From DASSUW01 sp035717845 (GTDB taxonomy: Bacteria > Actinomycetota > Thermoleophilia > Solirubrobacterales > Solirubrobacteraceae): DNA of 24,887 bases. Below are positions 7,830 to 15,421 of this stretch, piece after piece; within the stretch, counting starts at the first letter, position 1; every line of letters begins with the position of its first letter. The position numbers and the translations under genes are program-made. Location of the stretch: NCBI GenBank assembly GCA_035717845.1, contig DASTIC010000303.1, positions 1 through 24,887 on the forward strand, in the 5' to 3' direction. The notes beneath the pieces are model-generated. The model was given only the letters and a program-made list of their open reading frames with translations. It had not been told where the DNA came from and did no database searches.

Positions 7830-8372
7830 ATGAGCTCCAGGTTCGAGAAGGTCAACACCGAGACCGTCTACGACGGCAACTTCTTCACGGTCGTCCGCTC
7901 CACGTTCCGCCACGAGGACGGGGAGGACGCCGAGCGCGAGATCGTCACCCATCCCGGCGCCGTCGGGATCGTCGTGCTCGACGGCGACAAGCTGTGGTTC
8001 GTCCGCCAGCCGCGCGAGGCGGTTGGCGTCCCCGACCTGCTCGAGCTGCCCGCGGGCAAGCTCGACGAGGAGGGCGAGTCGCCGCTCGAGACGGGCAAGC
8101 GCGAGCTCGCCGAGGAGCTCGGCAAGCAGGCGTCCGACTGGGAGCCGCTCGGCGCGTTCTACACGTCACCCGGCTTCACGAACGAGCAGGTCCACCTCTT
8201 CCTCGCCACCGGCATCTCCGACGTCGACGAACGCCCCGCGGTCGACGAGAACGAGCGCATCGACGCCGAGGCCCGCCCGCTCTCGGACCTCGACGCGATC
8301 CTCGCCGAGACGACCGACTCGAAGACGCTGATCGGCCTCCACCGGCTGCGCGACCGGCTCGACCAACGCTGA
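7830..8372 (+). CDS. Nudix hydrolase, ADP-ribose pyrophosphatase type
   Basis: 180 residues. Members of this branch split ADP-ribose or related nucleoside diphosphates into AMP and a phosphosugar. The Nudix box begins at G76 and runs through E83 to R91-E92 and E95-E96 (RELAEELG). Six residues separate the first Gly and Glu instead of the five in the textbook GX5EX7REUXEE pattern; I recall the same one-residue insertion in actinobacterial ADP-ribose pyrophosphatases such as Rv1700, so activity is likely. ELPAGKLDE just before the box and the FYTSPGF segment after it favour ADP-ribose. The ATG at 7830 is one base after the M20 peptidase stop and has no ribosome binding site of its own, which suggests coupling. 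The next gene faces it with only 4 bp between stop codons. Confidence 0.9.
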   Translation: MSSRFEKVNTETVYDGNFFTVVRSTFRHEDGEDAEREIVTHPGAVGIVVLDGDKLWFVRQPREAVGVPDLLELPAGKLDEEGESPLETGKRELAEELGKQASDWEPLGAFYTSPGFTNEQVHLFLATGISDVDERPAVDENERIDAEARPLSDLDAILAETTDSKTLIGLHRLRDRLDQR

Positions 8373-8376
8373 CGAC

Positions 8377-9981
8377 TCACGCCGGCTGAGCCCCGGGTCG
8401 GCCGTCCTCGACGGCGAACGACGCGAACGTGTACGCGGGGGCGTCGCTGCGGCTGACGGTGGTCACCATCCGCAGGTCGGTCCGCCACAGGTTGCCGTCG
8501 AGCCGGCAGCGGACGTAGCCGCGGCGGTCGCCGTCGAAGAACTTGATGTGGGGGTTGGCGGGGATCATCGGGCCGTAGTAGGGGCCGTACACGGGGCCGT
8601 CGCCGTTCGAGGAGATCGAGGTGCCCACGAACTCGGTCGCGACGGTGCGCGAGCTGGGGTCGGAGAAGTCCTTCTTGATGTCGTTGACGAACGTCGAGTG
8701 CCAGTCGCCGGTGATGACCACCGGGTTGCGCACGCGCGCCCGGTCGAGGTGGTCGACGATCCGCTGGCGGGCGAGCGGGTAGCCGTCCCATGCGTCGTGC
8801 CAGTAGATCCGCGGATCGCCGCGGTCGTGGTCGAGCTGGCCCATCATCACCTGCTGGGCGATGACGTTCCAGCGCGCGCGGGAGCGTGCCACCCCGTCGA
8901 GCAGCCAGTCCTCCTGCCTGCTGCCGAGCATCGTCACCGCCGGGTCCAGCGACTCGGGGCAGCGCGGGAACTCGCCGTCACCGCACGGCTGGTTCGTGCG
9001 GTACTGGCGGGCGTCGAGGACGCTGAACTGCGCCAGGTCGCCCCACGTCATCCGCCGGTAGATGCGGGACCTGCCTCCGCGCGGAAGCGCGGCGGCGCGC
9101 ATCGGGAGGTGCTCGTAGAACGCCTGGTAGGCGGCCGCCCGCCGAGCCGGGAACGCGGGATCCGGGTCGTAGTCCACGGGCGACAGCCCCGCGTAGTCGT
9201 TCTGCACCTCGTGGTCGTCCCACGCGACGAGCCACGGGAAGAGCTGGTGCGCGCGGCGCAGGTCCGGGTCGCTCTTGTACAGCCCGTACTGGAGCCGGTA
9301 GCGCTCGAGCGTCTCGCACTCGGGACGGAACTGGTCGGGCACCGGCACATTGCGGAAGCCGCCGTGCTCGTCGATCCCGTACTCGTACAGGTAGTCGCCG
9401 AGATGGACCACGAACGCCACGTCCTCCTCGGCGAGGCGCCGGTAGGCCGAGTAGTAGCCCTCGTCCCAGCGCTGGCAGGAGGCGAAGGCGAACGCCAGCG
9501 AGCGCACGGAGTCGTCGCGCGCCGGCGCCGTGCGCGTGCGCCCGACGGGGCTGAGCTCGTCGCGGTAGGAGAACTGGAAGAAGTACTCGCGGCCGGGATC
9601 GAGGCCGGACACCTCGGCGTGGACGGAGTGGGCCAGCTCCGGTACCGCGAGCGAGACTCCCCGGCGCACGATCCGGCGCATGCCCGGATCCTTCGCGACG
9701 CGCCACGCGACCGGCAACCGGCGGTGCGGCACACCGCCGTCGGGCTCGAGGAGGTCGGGGGCAAGTCGCGTCCACAGCACCGCCCGGCTGGGCGCGGGAT
9801 CGCCCGACGCGACGCCGAGCGTGAACGGGTAGCCCCTCAGCGCGGGAGCCGCGTGGGCCAGATCGCCGCGGAGCTGGCAGAACGCGGCGGCGCCGGCCAG
9901 CGCCCCGGTGAAGTGAAGGAAGCGGCGGCGGTCCATCGGTCCCGCGACGGCCTGCTCCAGCGATGCGAAGACGTCCGACAT
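8377..9981 (-). CDS. phoD: PhoD-like alkaline phosphatase/phosphodiesterase, Tat-exported
   Basis: 534 residues from the ATG at 9979-9981; upstream codons are open to 10053, but GGAGGGG lies just before this ATG. A twin-arginine signal is clear: RRRFL from R18 with a following hydrophobic stretch (FTGALAGAAAF), so the folded metalloenzyme is exported. The PhoD N-terminal domain (TLGVASGDPAPSRAVLWTRL) is followed by the calcineurin-like metal site: SCQRWDEGYY, HLGDYLYEYG, WDDHEVQND, QQVMMGQ and ITGDWHS. PhoD enzymes use Fe/Ca to release phosphate from mono- and diesters, including teichoic acids, outside the cell. It interrupts the mycobacterial order between the Nudix gene and xerD and points the other way, so it is probably an insertion. 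No repeated PHO box was found in its promoter. Confidence 0.92.
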   Translation of the reverse strand: MSDVFASLEQAVAGPMDRRRFLHFTGALAGAAAFCQLRGDLAHAAPALRGYPFTLGVASGDPAPSRAVLWTRLAPDLLEPDGGVPHRRLPVAWRVAKDPGMRRIVRRGVSLAVPELAHSVHAEVSGLDPGREYFFQFSYRDELSPVGRTRTAPARDDSVRSLAFAFASCQRWDEGYYSAYRRLAEEDVAFVVHLGDYLYEYGIDEHGGFRNVPVPDQFRPECETLERYRLQYGLYKSDPDLRRAHQLFPWLVAWDDHEVQNDYAGLSPVDYDPDPAFPARRAAAYQAFYEHLPMRAAALPRGGRSRIYRRMTWGDLAQFSVLDARQYRTNQPCGDGEFPRCPESLDPAVTMLGSRQEDWLLDGVARSRARWNVIAQQVMMGQLDHDRGDPRIYWHDAWDGYPLARQRIVDHLDRARVRNPVVITGDWHSTFVNDIKKDFSDPSSRTVATEFVGTSISSNGDGPVYGPYYGPMIPANPHIKFFDGDRRGYVRCRLDGNLWRTDLRMVTTVSRSDAPAYTFASFAVEDGRPGAQPA

Positions 9982-9983
9982 GG

Positions 9984-10019
9984 CCCCTCCCGTCTGACGT
10001 GTGGGAACGAGGCCAATTA
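9984..10019 (-). promoter_or_regulatory. candidate -10 box and ribosome binding site of phoD
   Basis: On the minus strand TAATTG (10019 to 10014) is an A/T-rich hexamer in GC-rich surroundings, and GGGAGGGG (9991 to 9984) is a Shine-Dalgarno sequence directly before the ATG at 9981. The leader would be about 25 nt. No good -35 box is visible. Confidence 0.4.
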
Positions 10020-10036
10020 CACCTGAACGCGACGCG

Positions 10037-10064
10037 GCGGGTGTGACAGGCACGTTGCACCCGC
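10037..10064. promoter_or_regulatory. inverted repeat between phoD and xerD
   Basis: GCGGGTG at 10037-10043 and CACCCGC at 10058-10064 are perfect 7-bp arms around 14 bp. It lies just upstream of the phoD -10 candidate, between the two divergent starts, so it could be an operator for either gene or a leader hairpin for xerD. GC-rich arms of this size can arise by chance here. Confidence 0.35.
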
Positions 10065-10100
10065 AGGGCGGCCGCGGGCAGCGGCGAAGGGTTCACGTCC

Positions 10101-11039
10101 ATGGCGATCGCGACCCCTACGCAGCCGTTCGAGCATCTGCTGCTCGACTTCCTGGCCTACCTGGAGTTCGAGCGCGGGCTCTCCCGCAACACGCTCGAGG
10201 CGTATCGCTCGGACCTCCAGCAGCTCGGCGCCCACCTGCGGCGGACCGGGACGGAGGCGCTGGTGGCGACCCACACGGACCTCGCCGACTTCGTCGCCGA
10301 CCTCGCGGCGGGGGACGACGACCGCCCGCCCGCGTCACCCGCCACGCTCCAGCGCAAGGTCGCCTGTCTGCGCTCCTTCTACCGCCACCTGCGCCGCCAG
10401 GACCTCGTGACCGACGACCCGACCGTCCACCTGCGCGCCCCCAAGCAGAGCCGCCGGCTCCCGCAGGTGCTCAGCCGCGACGAGGTGGCCCGGCTGCTCG
10501 AGGCGCCCCGCGGGACCGAGCCACCCGCCCTCCGCGACCGCGCGCTGCTCGAGCTCATGTACGCGTGCGGGCTGCGCGCGTCGGAGGCGATCGGCCTCGA
10601 GTTCGGCGACGTCGACCTGGAGGCCGGGATCCTCCGCGCGCGCGGCAAGGGCTCGAAGGAGCGGCTGGTCCCGATCGGCGCCGCCGCCTCCCGCGCGCTC
10701 GTGAGCTACGTCGGCCGCGGCCGGCCACGCCTCGTCGGCGACCGCCTCGAGGCCTCCCTGTTCGTCAACCACCGCGGCGCCCGGCTCACCCGCCAGGGCC
10801 TCTACAAGATCGTGCAGCGCCACGCCCAGGCCGCCGGCCTCGACGGCAAGATGAGCCCGCACACCCTCCGCCATACGTTCGCCACCCACCTCCTCGCCGG
10901 CGGCTGCGACCTCCGCTCGCTCCAGGAGATGCTCGGCCACGCCGACATCGCGACGACCCAGGTCTACACGCACCTCTCCGCCGAGCGCCTCAAGGACGTC
11001 TACCACCAGGCGCATCCGCGGGCTCGGCGCGCCGTGTAG
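10101..11039 (+). CDS. xerD: tyrosine recombinase XerD (chromosome dimer resolution)
   Basis: 312 residues. The N-terminal SAM-like core-binding domain (about 10-108, with YLEFERGLSRNTLEAYRSDL at its start) is followed by the catalytic domain. All catalytic residues are visible: R159 in GLRASE, K183 in GKGSKER, H254 and R257 in HTLRH, H280 in LGHAD, and the nucleophile Y289 in TQVYTH. Xer recombinases resolve chromosome dimers at dif during division. Its position after the Nudix gene matches M. tuberculosis Rv1700-Rv1701, and the xerD-deoB order matches ripX-drm in Bacillus, so this is the housekeeping enzyme and not an integrase of a mobile element. The ATG at 10101 lacks a strong ribosome binding site. 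Confidence 0.93.
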   Translation: MAIATPTQPFEHLLLDFLAYLEFERGLSRNTLEAYRSDLQQLGAHLRRTGTEALVATHTDLADFVADLAAGDDDRPPASPATLQRKVACLRSFYRHLRRQDLVTDDPTVHLRAPKQSRRLPQVLSRDEVARLLEAPRGTEPPALRDRALLELMYACGLRASEAIGLEFGDVDLEAGILRARGKGSKERLVPIGAAASRALVSYVGRGRPRLVGDRLEASLFVNHRGARLTRQGLYKIVQRHAQAAGLDGKMSPHTLRHTFATHLLAGGCDLRSLQEMLGHADIATTQVYTHLSAERLKDVYHQAHPRARRAV

Positions 11040-11149
11040 CGCCGCGCGAGCGCGAACGAACGACGGCATTGAGGGAAGGCCGCGGAGTGTCGTGACAATT
11101 CGCGGGTGGCTAGTCGCGGTTTCGGGCGGTCCGGAATCCACCCGCCGGA

Positions 11150-11155
11150 TATCGT
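11150..11155 (+). promoter_or_regulatory. candidate -10 box of deoB (leaderless type)
   Basis: TATCGT ends 7 nt before the GTG at 11163, with no Shine-Dalgarno sequence between them. The 123-bp gap between xerD and deoB shows no other clear signal. Confidence 0.5.
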
Positions 11156-11162
11156 GCGCCCC

Positions 11163-12314
11163 GTGCGCGCCTTCGTCGTCGTCATCGACGCCTGCGGCGC
11201 TGGCGAGCTGCCGGACAGCGGCGACTACGGCGACGCCGGCGCCAACACGCTCGGCCATGTCGCCGAGGCTTCCGGCGGGCTGGACCTGCCGGTGATGGCG
11301 AGCCTCGGCCTCGGCAACATCATGCCGCTGGTCGGCGTCGAGCCCTCCCCTCAGCCCGTCGTCCATGGCCGGCTCCACCCGCTCGGCCCGGGCAAGGACA
11401 CGATCACCGGCCACTGGGAGCTGATGGGGGTCATCACGCCCGTCGCGCTCCGCACCTACCCGGAAGGCTTCCCCGACGAGATCCTCGACGCCCTACGCGA
11501 GGCCACCGGCCGCGGGGCGCTGTGCAACCGGCCCTACTCCGGCACCCAGGTGATCGACGACTTCGGCAAGCGGCACATGGAGACCGGCGACCTGATCGTG
11601 TACACGTCGGCCGACTCGGTGTTGCAGATCGCGGCGCACGAGGACGTGGTCCCGCTGCCCGAGCTCTACGAGGCGTGCGCGGCGGCCCGCCGGATCATGA
11701 CCGGCGAGCATGCCGTCGGCCGAGTGATCGCCCGGCCGTTCGCCGGCGAGCCCGGGGCGTTCCGGCGCACCGAGGGGCGGAAGGACATCGCGCTCGACCC
11801 ACCGGGCCGCTCGTACCTCGAGGAGCTGCGCGACTCCGGTGTGCCCGTCCACACCGTGGGCAAGATCGGCCAGGTCTTCAACGGGGTCGGCGTGGACGAG
11901 CAGCACAAGGCGGCCACCAACGCCGCGGGGATCGCCGAGACGTCGAGGCTGATCGACGAGCTGGAGGCCGGCCTGGTGTTCGCGAACCTCGTGGAGACCG
12001 ACCAGGTCTTCGGCCACCGCAACGACGTGGCCGGCTTCCATGGCGCGCTTAAGGAGATCGACGCGGCCGTCGGCGGCTGGCTGGAGCGGCTCGACCCCGA
12101 CCGCGACCTCCTCGTCCTCACCGCCGACCACGGGTGCGATCCGACGCACCCCGGCACCGACCACACGCGCGAGCACGCCCCGCTCCTCGCCCGCTTCGCC
12201 GGCCACGGGTCCCGTCGCAACGACGGCCCGTTCGCCGACGTCGGCGCCTCGGTGCTGCGCTGGCTCGCGCGCCGCGACGCCCCAGGGCTGCCGGGCGAGC
12301 CTTTCGTGCCGTGA
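11163..12314 (+). CDS. deoB: phosphopentomutase
   Basis: 383 residues, the normal length (about 390). It interconverts ribose or deoxyribose 1-phosphate and 5-phosphate, linking nucleoside salvage to the pentose phosphate pathway. As an alkaline-phosphatase superfamily member it shows metal ligand D9 (VIDACGAGELPDS), the phospho-acceptor T82 in ITGHWELMG (equivalent to T85 of the Bacillus cereus enzyme), the FGHRND segment, TADHGCD, and the last histidine in TREHAP. The GTG at 11163 gives the correct N-terminus RAFVVVIDA; the frame is open to 11106, but that extension has no family resemblance. The stop overlaps the next start by 4 bp (GTGA). Confidence 0.95.
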   Translation: MRAFVVVIDACGAGELPDSGDYGDAGANTLGHVAEASGGLDLPVMASLGLGNIMPLVGVEPSPQPVVHGRLHPLGPGKDTITGHWELMGVITPVALRTYPEGFPDEILDALREATGRGALCNRPYSGTQVIDDFGKRHMETGDLIVYTSADSVLQIAAHEDVVPLPELYEACAAARRIMTGEHAVGRVIARPFAGEPGAFRRTEGRKDIALDPPGRSYLEELRDSGVPVHTVGKIGQVFNGVGVDEQHKAATNAAGIAETSRLIDELEAGLVFANLVETDQVFGHRNDVAGFHGALKEIDAAVGGWLERLDPDRDLLVLTADHGCDPTHPGTDHTREHAPLLARFAGHGSRRNDGPFADVGASVLRWLARRDAPGLPGEPFVP

Positions 12315-13480
12315 GGTCCCGCGCGGCGGCCGCGGCGCTCACGATCTTCATCTGTGGGTGCGGAGGGAGCGACCCCGCGCCGCGGCCGACCGCGAGCCCT
12401 GGCGCGCCGGCCGAGCGCGCTGCGCCGACCCCGGAGCAGGAGATCGCCACGCTGCTCACGAACCGCGCGGCGGCGCTCGAGGCCGGCGACGCGCGGGCGT
12501 ACGCCGCCACCGCCGTCGCCGCACAGCGACGCCGCGACCGCGTGCACGGCCGCCGCGCCGCCCGCCTCAGGCTTCGCGACGTCGAGCTGACGCCCCGCGA
12601 CGTCGACGCCGACGGCAACCGGGCGACGGCGAGCGTCGTGACCTCGTACTCGTTCGCCGGCGTCCGCGGCGAGTTCCAGGTCAGGCGCCGCTTCACGCTC
12701 AGGAAGCGGCGCGAGTGGCGGATCGCGCGGGTCCAATCCGGCCGCCGCGGCGCACCGCCGTGGGAGCTGGCGGACTTCGTCGAGCACCGCACGCGCCACT
12801 TCGCCGTGCTCGCGCCAGCGGACCTCGACGTCGGCGACCTGCCGGCCGCGCTCGAGGCCGGCTATGCGACGATGCGCGACCTGCTCGCCCGCGGCCGGCT
12901 CCAGCGCCGCTATCTGGTGGTCGTGGCGGCCGACGCGCCCCAGGCCCGCGCGCTGACGACCGAGATCGAAGGGGTGGAGACGCTCGCCGCCATCTCCGAC
13001 GCGACCGTCGTGCAGAGCGGCCCCGAGGCCAGCGTCGACCGGGTGGTCGCGCTGCGGCTGCTGGTGGTGTGGCAGTCATACGGGCTCCTCGGGCCCGAGG
13101 AGCGAGCGAAGGTCGTCACCCACGAGCTCACCCACGCGGTGCTGGCCGGCTCGACGTCGGGCCGGATGCCCTCGTGGCTGGGCGAGGGCGTCGCGCTCTA
13201 CGTCTCCGGCGATCGGCGTCCCGTGCCGGCGGGAGCCGACCTCGCGGCCCTCTCACGGCCGGACGCGATCGCCCGGCTCGCCGGGACCGCACAGGCCGAC
13301 GCGTACGCGACCAGCTCGGCGGCCGCGTTCGCGATCGCGGACCGGTTCGGCCGCCGCGCCCTGCTGCGGCTCTACGACGTCTTCAACGAGCCGTCGCTGC
13401 GCGGGCGGGCCGGGCCGCGGCTGACCAACCGCGCGGTGAAGCGGGTGCTCGGGATCTCGCTCGGCGATGTCCTAGCCTGA
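12311..13480 (+). CDS. lipoprotein with MA-type zinc metallopeptidase domain
   Basis: 389 residues from a GTG overlapping the deoB stop. The N-terminus has a short hydrophobic run (AAAAALTIFI) ending in a lipobox-like ICGC with C17 as the likely lipidated residue, then a Pro/Ala-rich linker; it is therefore probably anchored outside the membrane. Residues about 40-160 resemble a small NTF2/SnoaL-like or 'conserved lipoprotein' alpha+beta domain. The C-terminal half is a gluzincin peptidase: H271-E-L-T-H275 binds zinc, and WLGEGVALYVSG supplies the third ligand E292, the pattern of peptidase MA-like domains. The substrate is unknown; such proteins often act on the cell envelope. The start is inferred from the overlap and the lipobox; frames open further upstream lie inside deoB. 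mutM begins 6 bp downstream. Confidence 0.82.
   Translation: MRSRAAAAALTIFICGCGGSDPAPRPTASPGAPAERAAPTPEQEIATLLTNRAAALEAGDARAYAATAVAAQRRRDRVHGRRAARLRLRDVELTPRDVDADGNRATASVVTSYSFAGVRGEFQVRRRFTLRKRREWRIARVQSGRRGAPPWELADFVEHRTRHFAVLAPADLDVGDLPAALEAGYATMRDLLARGRLQRRYLVVVAADAPQARALTTEIEGVETLAAISDATVVQSGPEASVDRVVALRLLVVWQSYGLLGPEERAKVVTHELTHAVLAGSTSGRMPSWLGEGVALYVSGDRRPVPAGADLAALSRPDAIARLAGTAQADAYATSSAAAFAIADRFGRRALLRLYDVFNEPSLRGRAGPRLTNRAVKRVLGISLGDVLA
13473..13478 (+). promoter_or_regulatory. candidate -10 box of mutM (leaderless type)
   Basis: TAGCCT, at the end of the upstream peptidase gene (its TGA is 13478-13480), ends 8 nt before the mutM GTG at 13487 with no Shine-Dalgarno sequence. Confidence 0.4.
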
Positions 13481-13486
13481 ACCGGC

Positions 13487-14323
13487 GTGCCCGAGCTGCC
13501 CGAGGTCGAGACGATCCGCCGCCACCTCGCGCCGCACGTGGAGCAGCGGACGCTGCGGCGGCTCGAGGTGCTCGACGAGCGCTGGTCGCGCCCGCTCGCG
13601 CCCCAGGAGCTGGCCGCCGCGGTCGAGGGCCGGGCCGTCACGAGGCTCGCGAGACGAGGCAAGTACCTGGTCTGGGAGCTCGAGGACGAGGTGTTCCTGC
13701 TCGTCCACCTGCGGATGACCGGGACGCTGCGGCTCGACCCGCCCGGCGACCCGCCGCCCCACACCCGCGTCTGGCTGCGCGTCGACGACCACGACCTCGC
13801 CTTCACCGACCCCCGCCGCTTCGGCACCGGCGAGCTGGCGCTCGGCATCGAGCAGCGCGACGCGTTCTTCGCGACACGGCTCGGCCTCGAGCCCTACGCC
13901 GACGACTTCACGGCCGACCATCTGCATGCGCTCGCGAGAAGCTCGCGCGCCCCGATCAAGGCGTTCCTGCTCGACCAGAAGCGGATCGCGGGCGTCGGCA
14001 ACATCTACGCGGACGAAGCGCTGTTCCGCGCCCGCCTGCATCCGCTGCGCCACGCCAACCGCCTCACGCGACCCCAGGCCGCGGCGCTGCGCGACGCGAT
14101 CGTCGCCTCGCTCGACGCCGGGATCGCCGCCAAGGGAGCCACGATCGACGACTTCCGCGACCCCGACGGCGTCAGCGGCACGTTCCAGGACCAGTTCCTC
14201 GTCCACCGCCGCGAGGGCGAGCCCTGCCCGCGCTGCGGGAATCCCATACGCAAGCTGCGCGCCGCGGGACGCGGCACGTACGTATGCGAGCGCTGCCAGC
14301 CCCGGCCGCGCTACGCGGCTTAG
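13487..14323 (+). CDS. mutM: formamidopyrimidine-DNA glycosylase (MutM/Fpg)
   Basis: 278 residues. This bifunctional glycosylase/AP lyase removes 8-oxoguanine and formamidopyrimidines. The N-terminal P2-E3 catalytic pair is in place (PELPEVETIRRHL), which fixes the GTG start since the initiator is removed. K59 in RGKYLVW and M77 in HLRMTG are the expected DNA-contacting residues, and DPRRFG is present near 109-113. The helix-two-turn-helix is at GVGNIYADEALF. The C-terminal zinc finger has C247, C250, C267 and C270 with the arginine just before. All features are normal. The TAG stop lies in the first copy of a 57-bp tandem duplication, and the gene converges on glutaredoxin. Confidence 0.97.
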   Translation: MPELPEVETIRRHLAPHVEQRTLRRLEVLDERWSRPLAPQELAAAVEGRAVTRLARRGKYLVWELEDEVFLLVHLRMTGTLRLDPPGDPPPHTRVWLRVDDHDLAFTDPRRFGTGELALGIEQRDAFFATRLGLEPYADDFTADHLHALARSSRAPIKAFLLDQKRIAGVGNIYADEALFRARLHPLRHANRLTRPQAAALRDAIVASLDAGIAAKGATIDDFRDPDGVSGTFQDQFLVHRREGEPCPRCGNPIRKLRAAGRGTYVCERCQPRPRYAA

Positions 14324-14428
14324 CGGCCGCGGCGGTTGAGGGAGCGCGCCACGGTAACTCCGCTATGCCGCTCGGCCTAGCGGCCGCGGCGGTTGAGGGA
14401 GCGCGCCACGGTAACTCCGCTATGCCGC
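14315..14428. repeat. 57-bp tandem duplication at a convergent gene junction
   Basis: Copy 1 is 14315-14371 and copy 2 is 14372-14428. They differ only at 14315/14372 (G/T) and 14320/14377 (T/C); the last 51 bp (14321-14371 and 14378-14428) are identical. The unit begins in the last codons of mutM and ends in the last codons of the glutaredoxin gene, so it carries both stop codons. Since 57 is a multiple of three, each extra stop is in frame with its gene. The simplest reading is one recent duplication of a very short intergenic region. The unit includes GCGGCCGC (14323-14330) but no convincing terminator hairpin. Confidence 0.95.
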
Positions 14429-14680
14429 AGCTTCGGCGAGGTCGGCCAGACGGCCGGCCTTGTCCGCCTGAACGAGCTCCTGGTACCCGCCGACCACCTC
14501 CGCACCGATGACGACCTGGGGGAACGTCATCATGCCGGTCATCCGTACCAGCTCGGTGCGACCCAGTGCGTCCTTGGCGAGGTTGATCTCGTTGTAGGGG
14601 ATGTTGCGCTTGTCGAGGAGCGACTTCGCCACGCGGCAGAAGCCGCACGGCTCCGTCGTGTAGATCGTGACCCGGTTCAT
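14420..14680 (-). CDS. grxC: glutaredoxin
   Basis: 86 residues, one thioredoxin-fold domain. It reduces disulfides or mixed disulfides using a dithiol site: C12 and C15 in EPCGFC, followed by the helix RVAKSLLDK. The cis-proline motif TFPQVVIG (about 52-59) and GGYQEL after it are typical of class I glutaredoxins (GrxC/mycoredoxin-like). It is not the CPYC form; in an actinobacterium the partner may be mycothiol and not glutathione. I chose the ATG at 14678-14680 because TATGTT lies 10 nt upstream; an in-frame ATG at 14693-14695 would add five residues. It is divergent from recO, with starts only 18 bp apart. The TAG stop is in copy 2 of the 57-bp duplication. Confidence 0.9.
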   Translation of the reverse strand: MNRVTIYTTEPCGFCRVAKSLLDKRNIPYNEINLAKDALGRTELVRMTGMMTFPQVVIGAEVVGGYQELVQADKAGRLADLAEAAA

Positions 14681-14690
14681 TACTTCATCA

Positions 14691-14696
14691 AACATA
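14691..14696 (-). promoter_or_regulatory. candidate -10 box of the glutaredoxin gene (leaderless type)
   Basis: On the minus strand TATGTT (14696 to 14691) lies 10 nt before the ATG at 14680. It sits directly in front of the recO start on the other strand, so the two promoters must overlap. It also contains the alternative upstream ATG. Confidence 0.4.
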
Positions 14697-14698
14697 GC

Positions 14699-15421
14699 GT
14701 GGGCTCCAGCCTGAAGACCGAAGGCATCGTCCTCCGCAGCCTGCGCTACGGGGAGGCCGACCGCATCCTGCACCTCTATACCCCGGATCGCGGAAGGGTG
14801 AGCGCGATCGCCAAGGGAGTGAGGCGGGCGCGCTCGCGCTTCGGGGGCCGGCTCGAGCCTTTCTTCCGGCTCAACCTCGTCCTCTACGAAGGCCGCAGCG
14901 ACCTGCTGACGGTCACGAGCGCGGAGACGGTCGCCGGCCATCCGCGGCTGCGGGAGGACGCGGGAGCGCTCGACGGCGCGGCCCGCGCCTGTGAGGCGGT
15001 CGCCCGCGTGTTCGACGACGGCGACCCGCACCGCGGCGTCTACCACCTGCTCGCGAACGAGCTGGCGCTGCTCGACCGCCACCCTCACCTCGCCGGCCGA
15101 CCCAATGCCCTCGCGTTCCGCCTCAAGCTGCTGCTGGCGGCCGGGTTCGCGCCCCAGCTCGGCGCGTGCGCGTCCTGCGGCGAGCGCGAGCACCTCGCGG
15201 GGTTCTCCGGCGCCGCCGGAGGCGTCGTGTGCGGGGCGTGCGAGGCGAGCGCGTTCCCGCTCGACCAGGAGGCGCACGACTTCCTCGTCGCCGCCGTCGG
15301 GAGACCGCTGGCCGAGGCGCCGGACGCCTCCCCGCGGGCGCTCGCCCAGGCCGAGCGGGCGATCCTCGAGACGCTCGAGCACCACGCGCACCTGCGCCTT
15401 CGCCCCGTCGGCCGGGGATAG
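14699..15421 (+). CDS. recO: DNA repair protein RecO
   Basis: 240 residues. RecO works with RecR (and RecF) to load RecA on SSB-coated single-stranded DNA. The N-terminal OB-fold (about 1-80) has the family opening LKTEGIVLRSLRYGEADRIL split over two strands and AKGVRRARSRFGGRLEPF. The helical C-terminal domain carries a zinc finger with C157, C160, C178 and C181. The GTG at 14699 places the conserved TEGIVL at the expected distance; the reading frame is open far upstream, but that part lies inside the glutaredoxin gene. The start is 3-18 bp from the divergent glutaredoxin start. Its TAG overlaps the ppdK -10 candidate. Confidence 0.94.
   Translation: MGSSLKTEGIVLRSLRYGEADRILHLYTPDRGRVSAIAKGVRRARSRFGGRLEPFFRLNLVLYEGRSDLLTVTSAETVAGHPRLREDAGALDGAARACEAVARVFDDGDPHRGVYHLLANELALLDRHPHLAGRPNALAFRLKLLLAAGFAPQLGACASCGEREHLAGFSGAAGGVVCGACEASAFPLDQEAHDFLVAAVGRPLAEAPDASPRALAQAERAILETLEHHAHLRLRPVGRG

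Noticed and set aside
8048..8124. Broken Nudix box in the 7830-8372 gene (GX6E in place of GX5E)
   Set aside because: The one-residue insertion is also known in actinobacterial ADP-ribose pyrophosphatases and the REUXEE core is intact.
10090..10098. PHO box near phoD/xerD (GTTCAC)
   Set aside because: Only one copy is present; known PHO boxes are tandem 11-bp repeats.
10101..11039. Phage or island integrase
   Set aside because: Sequence length, domain layout and the Nudix-xerD-deoB context fit housekeeping XerD; no attachment site or phage gene is nearby.
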